This document shows, one piece after another, positions 7,349-11,281 of a stretch of 11,281 nt of DNA. Below the pieces are notes generated by a model. It saw only the letters and a program-made list of their open reading frames with translations. It made no database searches and was not told the origin of the DNA. Source of the DNA: an uncultured Veillonella sp. (GTDB lineage: Bacteria > Bacillota > Negativicutes > Veillonellales > Veillonellaceae). Location of the stretch: NCBI GenBank assembly GCA_900549845.1, contig URPT01000043.1:1-11281 (forward strand). Direction: 5' to 3'. How positions within the stretch are numbered: position 1 is the stretch's first letter; each line of letters begins with the position of its first letter. The position numbers and the translations under genes are program-made.

Positions 7349-8836
7349 ATGCGCATTCAAATTGTCATGTCCTTAGTGGGGCGGCTATTATATATATTTG
7401 GGATTTTTACATTGATACCCTTTATATATGGTGTCGTATTTGAAACTGCATATTGGTCATTTTTGATTACCACCGGTATTTCATTCGGCTTAGGTGGACT
7501 TTTATCTTATTATGGCAAAGAAAGTCAAAGTTTTAGTCTTCGCGATGGGTATTTAGTAGTATCAGCTACATGGATATTAACCGTTATCTTAGGCTCCTTA
7601 CCATTTCTTGGTAGTGGTATTTTAGTCAATGTGTTTGATGCGCTGTTTGAAGCTACATCTGGGATTACTGCAACTGGTGCTACTATTATTAATAGTGTAG
7701 ATGATTTACCGAATACATTTGTATTATGGCGTGGACTTATGCACTGGATTGGTGGGATGGGGATTATCGTCCTTATTTTATCCTTCTTGAAAAATCTTGG
7801 TGCTGACGCAGCTCATATGTTTAATGCAGAAGCTTCGGTACCAAAACCAGGTGTAGTTATGCCTCGTATTCAATCAATGGCTACAAAACTTTGGCGGTTA
7901 TATATTGTGTTCACTGGAGTTTGTTTCCTCATGCTATGGGCGGGTGGAATCGAACCATTTGATGCACTTAATTATGCATTTTCTATTATATCTACAGGTG
8001 GTTTTACACCTACATCAGCTGGTACGTTTGTTTATGAGCAGAATAACTATATTTGCTTTGTATTTATTTTCTTTATGATATTAGCAGGCGGAAATTTTTC
8101 TGTATACTATAATGCTCTTCATAAAGGGATTCGTATTTTAATTGATGATTTTGAAACACGCATGTATTGGCTTGTAATTCTAATAGGCATTATAATTATT
8201 GGATTATCATTAGCCTTACAATCTACTATAAATGATCCAATACAAATTATTAGGGATGCGTCCTTCAATCTTGTATCGATTCAAACTGGTAGTGGATTTG
8301 CTGTAAGTGATTATGATTTATGGCCTGCTGCAGCTCAGATGATGCTCTTTATTTCATCATTTTTTGGTGGTTGTAGTGGTTCTACCACAGGGGGCGTTAA
8401 AATTATTCGCCTCATTATTTTAATTAAAAGTAGTATCATTTATCTGCGTAAATCGATTCATCCAGATATGGTTCAAGTTGTACGCATCAATGGTAAACCA
8501 ATGCCTACCAAGTGGATTCAAATGACACAACAATTTTTATTTTTATACTTAATGATTTATGTTGTTTCTGTCTTTTTGATGACTTGCACTGGTTTATCCA
8601 CATATGATTCTATGCAAGTGATAACAGCATTCTTAAGTAATGTTGGCCTTGGTTTTGGTGGGTTTGGTCCCACTGATTCCTTTGGTGCTATGCCTGACTC
8701 AGCAAAATGTATAGCTATTGTTGATATGATATTGGGGCGTTTAGAATTATTTACCATTCTTGTTATGCTTCATCCTCAATTCTGGGAAGGGTATTTTATA
8801 AAAAAACAATCTTCCAAGCGGTATCGTATTCTATAG
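7349..8836 (+). CDS. trkH: Trk potassium uptake system channel TrkH
   Basis: Integral inner-membrane potassium channel of the TrkH/TrkG/KtrB superfamily that works with the TrkA ring. The 495-residue protein is hydrophobic throughout, in keeping with the family's multi-helix M1-P-M2 repeats. The four pore-loop filter segments are visible: TSGITATGA (103-111), ISTGGFT (214-220), QTGSGFA (312-318) and NVGLGFG (431-437), each keeping the key glycine. The conserved MHWIGGMGI (131-139), GGCSGSTTGGVKIIR (340-354) and GRLELFT (463-469) blocks are present. The ATG at 7349 sits close behind GGAGGG (7340-7345), a strong but tightly spaced ribosome binding site. It ends in a basic tail. Neighbours are trkA upstream and a hydrolase gene 12 nt downstream. 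Confidence 0.96.
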   Translation: MRIQIVMSLVGRLLYIFGIFTLIPFIYGVVFETAYWSFLITTGISFGLGGLLSYYGKESQSFSLRDGYLVVSATWILTVILGSLPFLGSGILVNVFDALFEATSGITATGATIINSVDDLPNTFVLWRGLMHWIGGMGIIVLILSFLKNLGADAAHMFNAEASVPKPGVVMPRIQSMATKLWRLYIVFTGVCFLMLWAGGIEPFDALNYAFSIISTGGFTPTSAGTFVYEQNNYICFVFIFFMILAGGNFSVYYNALHKGIRILIDDFETRMYWLVILIGIIIIGLSLALQSTINDPIQIIRDASFNLVSIQTGSGFAVSDYDLWPAAAQMMLFISSFFGGCSGSTTGGVKIIRLIILIKSSIIYLRKSIHPDMVQVVRINGKPMPTKWIQMTQQFLFLYLMIYVVSVFLMTCTGLSTYDSMQVITAFLSNVGLGFGGFGPTDSFGAMPDSAKCIAIVDMILGRLELFTILVMLHPQFWEGYFIKKQSSKRYRIL

Positions 8837-8848
8837 GGGGCGAATAAT

Positions 8849-9445
8849 ATGAATATTATAAAACGCCCTCTAGGGCTTTATAAAGCGAATTGCTACGTAC
8901 TCGTTAAAGAGGGTAAATCTTTAATAATTGATCCTGGATTTCATAGTAAGTATATCATTGAAATGGTAGGGGATTCTGAACCAATAGCAGTTCTATTGAC
9001 ACATGGTCATTGTGACCATGTGTCAGCTCTAGATGAGGTATGTGAGCATTATAATATTCCTGCTTATTTACATCCTTTAGATCAAGAATTGTTACAATTA
9101 ATTCGTCGCAGACCAAGTGTTTACAAGAAGAAAATGTATACTAATTGTAACGATTTAGTAACAGGTAAACTACAATTAGGACCCTTTGAAGTTATTGTCT
9201 ATCACACACCTGGTCATAGTGCTGGTTCTGTTTGTTTTGAAATAGAAGGACATCTATTTTCAGGGGATACTGTATTCAAACAAAATGTAGGGAATACTGA
9301 CAATTATAATAGTAATCCAGAAGATTTGATTACTAGTTTGAAGTATATATTAACCTTGTCTAAGGATTTAATAATCGACCCAGGACATAAAGAATCCACA
9401 ACATTAAAAGATGAAGAAGAATTCATCAAAAATATTGTAGGATAG
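8849..9445 (+). CDS. Metallo-beta-lactamase-fold hydrolase, glyoxalase II-like
   Basis: Small cytoplasmic metallohydrolase of the GloB/YcbL-like branch; the substrate may be a glutathione or other thioester, which is inference. With 198 residues it has the catalytic fold but not the long C-terminal substrate domain of true glyoxalase II. The metal set is complete: THGHCDH at residues 51-57 (H52, H54, D56, H57), H123 in HTPGHSAGS, D140 in FSGDTVF and H180 in IDPGHKEST. The start at 8849 follows AGGGGG (8835-8840), which overlaps the trkH stop. The codons for the first metal motif form a long perfect inverted repeat (8997-9025). The stop (9443-9445) is 2 nt ahead of the tRNA promoter -35 box, with no terminator between. 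Confidence 0.9.
   Translation: MNIIKRPLGLYKANCYVLVKEGKSLIIDPGFHSKYIIEMVGDSEPIAVLLTHGHCDHVSALDEVCEHYNIPAYLHPLDQELLQLIRRRPSVYKKKMYTNCNDLVTGKLQLGPFEVIVYHTPGHSAGSVCFEIEGHLFSGDTVFKQNVGNTDNYNSNPEDLITSLKYILTLSKDLIIDPGHKESTTLKDEEEFIKNIVG
8997..9025 (+). repeat. Perfect 13-bp inverted repeat within a coding region
   Basis: The left arm TGACACATGGTCA (8997-9009) and right arm TGACCATGTGTCA (9013-9025) are exact reverse complements with a 3-nt TTG spacer. The repeat encodes the LTHGHCDHVS metal-binding segment of the hydrolase. The arms could form a hairpin in the mRNA or an operator-like site in DNA. No T tract follows, so it does not look like a terminator. Confidence 0.8.
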
Positions 9446-9447
9446 TG

Positions 9448-9476
9448 TTGACAAAAGTCCTGATAACCGATATACT
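9448..9476 (+). promoter_or_regulatory. Sigma70 promoter of the tRNA cluster
   Basis: A consensus -35 TTGACA at 9448-9453 and a -10 TATACT at 9471-9476 (one mismatch to TATAAT) are separated by exactly 17 bp. Transcription should start near 9483, about 13 nt before tRNA-Asp. This is the best promoter in the window and fits strong stable-RNA expression. It begins 2 nt after the stop of the hydrolase gene. Confidence 0.85.
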
Positions 9477-9495
9477 AAGCAAGTACTTTGGATAC

Positions 9496-9571
9496 GGCCC
9501 CGTGGTGTAGCGGTTAACATGTCGCCCTGTCACGGCGAAGATCGTCAGTTCAAATCTGATCGGGGTCGCCA
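9496..9571 (+). tRNA. tRNA-Asp (anticodon GTC)
   Basis: A 76-nt cloverleaf can be folded by eye. The acceptor GGCCCCG pairs with CGGGGTC (one G-U), with discriminator G and encoded CCA at 9569-9571. The anticodon stem TCGCC/GGCGA holds the loop CTGTCAC, placing GTC at 9529-9531, which reads GAC/GAT. The T arm TCAGT-type stem with TTCAAAT loop is present. It is the first gene of a three-tRNA unit behind a strong promoter; only 5 nt separate it from tRNA-Phe. Confidence 0.97.
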
Positions 9572-9576
9572 TTCAT

Positions 9577-9652
<76 letters not shown>

Positions 9653-9664
9653 TTTGTATTCCAT

Positions 9665-9750
9665 GCGGTTGTGGTGGAATGGCAGACACGCCATCTTGAG
9701 GGGGTGGTGAGCGTACGCTCGTGAGGGTTCAAGTCCCTCCAACCGCACCA
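9665..9750 (+). tRNA. tRNA-Leu (anticodon GAG)
   Basis: An 86-nt class II tRNA. The acceptor GCGGTTG pairs perfectly with CAACCGC, with discriminator A at 9747 and encoded CCA at 9748-9750. The anticodon stem CCATC/GGTGG (one wobble) holds loop TTGAGGG, giving GAG at 9698-9700 for CTC/CTT codons. A long variable arm with stem GAGCG/CGCTC supports Leu; the T stem is GAGGG/CCCTC. A shifted loop would give TGA (Ser), but the stem pairing favours GAG. It is last in the unit, 10 nt ahead of the terminator hairpin. Confidence 0.95.
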
Positions 9751-9760
9751 AAATATATAA

Positions 9761-9789
9761 GGACCTACAGATTACTGTAGGTCCTTTTT
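9761..9789 (+). terminator. Rho-independent terminator of the tRNA unit
   Basis: A perfect 10-bp stem, GGACCTACAG (9761-9770) and CTGTAGGTCC (9775-9784), closes an ATTA loop and is followed directly by five T residues (9785-9789). It ends the tRNA transcript and, as no earlier terminator was seen, probably also read-through from the upstream gene train. It separates these from the gene starting at 9831. Confidence 0.95.
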
Positions 9790-9830
9790 GCTATCGCCTT
9801 AAATATTGTGGGTGTATATGGGAGAGAGAA

Positions 9831-11281
9831 ATGAATAAGAAATATTTTGTGCTGATGATGCTTTCACTAGCATTATATAGTCAGTCTAGTTTTGCAGCAG
9901 AAGTAGTAGATAGTCAGAATCAAAATATAAGTATTGAACAAAAAAATAATACAAAGTTAAAACAGTTTGTACAAATAAAAGGCCCAGTAAAAGTAGATTT
10001 TGTCGAGGTTATTCCTAGTGCTTTTAAAGCTGTTATAAAAGATAAATCGATAGATTCGAAGGCACTTTCAATTGGCGATGAAATTATATTAGAGCGGATG
10101 GAGAAGGAGCACGGTTCTCAACGATTAAAAATATCAGAAAAACCTGATTTTGGAAGTGAATACAAAACGTTTGATCCACTTTATAATGATAAGGATGAAA
10201 AAGCGTTAAAAGAAATTAAACACTATAATACTGAATCAACACGTAATGAAGACTATTTTATTGGTGGTCGAGAAAAACCCTTACGCATTGTGAGCCCATA
10301 TATGAAAAAGAATGGTAAAGGGGAAATTAAGCTAACGAATCCCGTTAATACTAAAGATTATCGAACACGTGCTGATCGGGATGCAGCAAATGAAAGGGAA
10401 ATTCGAGAATATTTAGATAAAAATAAGGGAAAAGGGCATGATCTATTTACAGCAAGATCCAAAGATGAGATTAAAGAATCTTTGGAAGAATTTTTAAAAC
10501 CGATAGAATTGATTCAGTATCCTATCAATAATCCGAAGGATTATAAACAACTTTCTACCGTATCTGGATTTCCAAAGAAAATACCAGGCTTTGCAAAAAA
10601 TATTCATATGCATAGTAATCCAGGCTTTTTACAAGGTAGGGCTTATGTACAATTTGGATTTGGAGGCACACCGGAACAATTAAAGCCATATATTGATGAA
10701 GCGCTTTCAAATTCTAAAGTAGTTGTTTTAAAAGCTGATATATCCAATGTGTATGTTAAACGATATATCGATTCGAATATGGCTTATGCAGATTCTCTAT
10801 ATGCATTAATTCCAAGATCGATACTGACTGTAAAAAATACAACTGTGCCGATGGGTAAATTTATACAAGAGCGACAAGACCATCCAATTGATAAATCTGT
10901 AGATGAAATATATGAGTTGGAAAATCAAGTACTAGCAGAATTCAATAAGGTACAGATTCCAGATGAAGACAATAGTGCAAAGTATAAGAGATATTTTGCA
11001 ACTCGTAAACGAATACAAGATGCGCGAGATGCATTAAAGCCTAAATCAGATTATGAAAATAAGCGTTCTAAAGATAAAGTGTATCCAATTTATAGTGAAA
11101 AAGAAAATCGAAAGCTTCAAAAACAATATTTGCATAGATTGTCATATAATGAAGATTCCATAGAAATACCAGACAATTATGTACTGTATGTATTTGATTT
11201 TGGTGGCACTAGGAATCATCCATACTCTTTAGGTGCTGCAGTTAGTCCTGATAAAAACTACATAATATATTTCTTACAACA
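9831..11281 (+). CDS. Exported protein of unknown family, 3'-truncated by the window edge
   Basis: I do not recognise this protein. The frame is open from the ATG at 9831 to the last base (483 complete codons plus two bases), so the C-terminus is missing. GGAGAGAG at 9821-9828 gives a good ribosome binding site. The first 22 residues form a typical Sec signal peptide: NKK, a hydrophobic core (YFVLMMLSLALYS), then QSSFA followed by AE, with cleavage likely after A22. No lipobox is seen. The mature part is very rich in Lys, Asp, Glu and Tyr, and has no cysteine in the visible part. Residues about 265-345 look like a folded core (GRAYVQFGFGGTPEQL, VVVLKADISNVYV); about 350-440 is strongly charged and probably helical; near 450-483 the sequence turns strand-like (NYVLYVFDFGGT, KNYIIYF). 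Of about 36 isoleucine codons 17 are ATA, against 4 of about 35 in proA, and AGA/AGG arginines occur, suggesting lower expression or a different history. It stands alone after a terminator; I found no convincing promoter in the 41-nt gap. Confidence 0.85.
   Translation, partial: MNKKYFVLMMLSLALYSQSSFAAEVVDSQNQNISIEQKNNTKLKQFVQIKGPVKVDFVEVIPSAFKAVIKDKSIDSKALSIGDEIILERMEKEHGSQRLKISEKPDFGSEYKTFDPLYNDKDEKALKEIKHYNTESTRNEDYFIGGREKPLRIVSPYMKKNGKGEIKLTNPVNTKDYRTRADRDAANEREIREYLDKNKGKGHDLFTARSKDEIKESLEEFLKPIELIQYPINNPKDYKQLSTVSGFPKKIPGFAKNIHMHSNPGFLQGRAYVQFGFGGTPEQLKPYIDEALSNSKVVVLKADISNVYVKRYIDSNMAYADSLYALIPRSILTVKNTTVPMGKFIQERQDHPIDKSVDEIYELENQVLAEFNKVQIPDEDNSAKYKRYFATRKRIQDARDALKPKSDYENKRSKDKVYPIYSEKENRKLQKQYLHRLSYNEDSIEIPDNYVLYVFDFGGTRNHPYSLGAAVSPDKNYIIYFLQ

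Noticed and set aside
9788..9820. Promoter for the exported-protein gene (TTGCTA and TATATG)
   Set aside because: The spacing is 21 bp and the -10 would put the start inside the ribosome binding site. No better pair was found in the 41-nt gap.
9818..9838. Six-codon leader ORF (MGERNE) overlapping the start of the exported-protein gene
   Set aside because: It is too short, it consumes the ribosome binding site of the real gene, and it shows no attenuation structure.

Overview
The window is a dense, all plus-strand stretch of a low-GC bacterial chromosome. Gene content and order (proB, proA, nadD, yqeK, an LCP-family gene, rsfS) are typical of Firmicutes. Together with the AT-rich third codon positions and the style of the proteins, this suggests a Negativicutes member, most likely Veillonella. 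That assignment is inference from memory of gene order; the window holds no rRNA or other marker that would settle it.

Positions 1-9445 look like one continuous gene train. A 5'-truncated proB is followed by proA (the two proline-biosynthesis enzymes that act on glutamate), then a 49-codon membrane-peptide ORF overlapping both neighbours. Next come nadD (NAD synthesis), yqeK (HD-domain Ap4A hydrolase), a membrane-anchored LytR-CpsA-Psr (LCP) protein with eroded motifs, rsfS (ribosome silencing factor), a CvfB/YitL-like S1-domain RNA-binding protein, trkA and trkH (potassium uptake), and a small metallo-beta-lactamase-fold hydrolase. Once the small ORF is counted, gaps between genes are at most 12 nt or are short overlaps, and I saw no Rho-independent terminator inside. 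The train mixes housekeeping roles: amino acid and cofactor synthesis, nucleotide clean-up, envelope, translation control and ion homeostasis.

Positions 9446-9789 form a tRNA unit: a near-consensus sigma70 promoter (TTGACA, 17 bp, TATACT), then tRNA-Asp(GTC), tRNA-Phe(GAA) and tRNA-Leu(GAG), all with encoded CCA, and a perfect 10-bp hairpin terminator with a T tract. This terminator is also the first one available to transcripts from the upstream gene train.

From 9831 to the right edge there is one open reading frame with no stop codon in the window. It encodes a signal peptide and at least 460 residues of a lysine-rich, cysteine-free exported protein of a family I do not recognise. Its isoleucine codon choice differs clearly from proA. 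The best candidates for something undescribed are this protein, the small membrane peptide between proA and nadD, and the LCP protein that lacks usual arginines.
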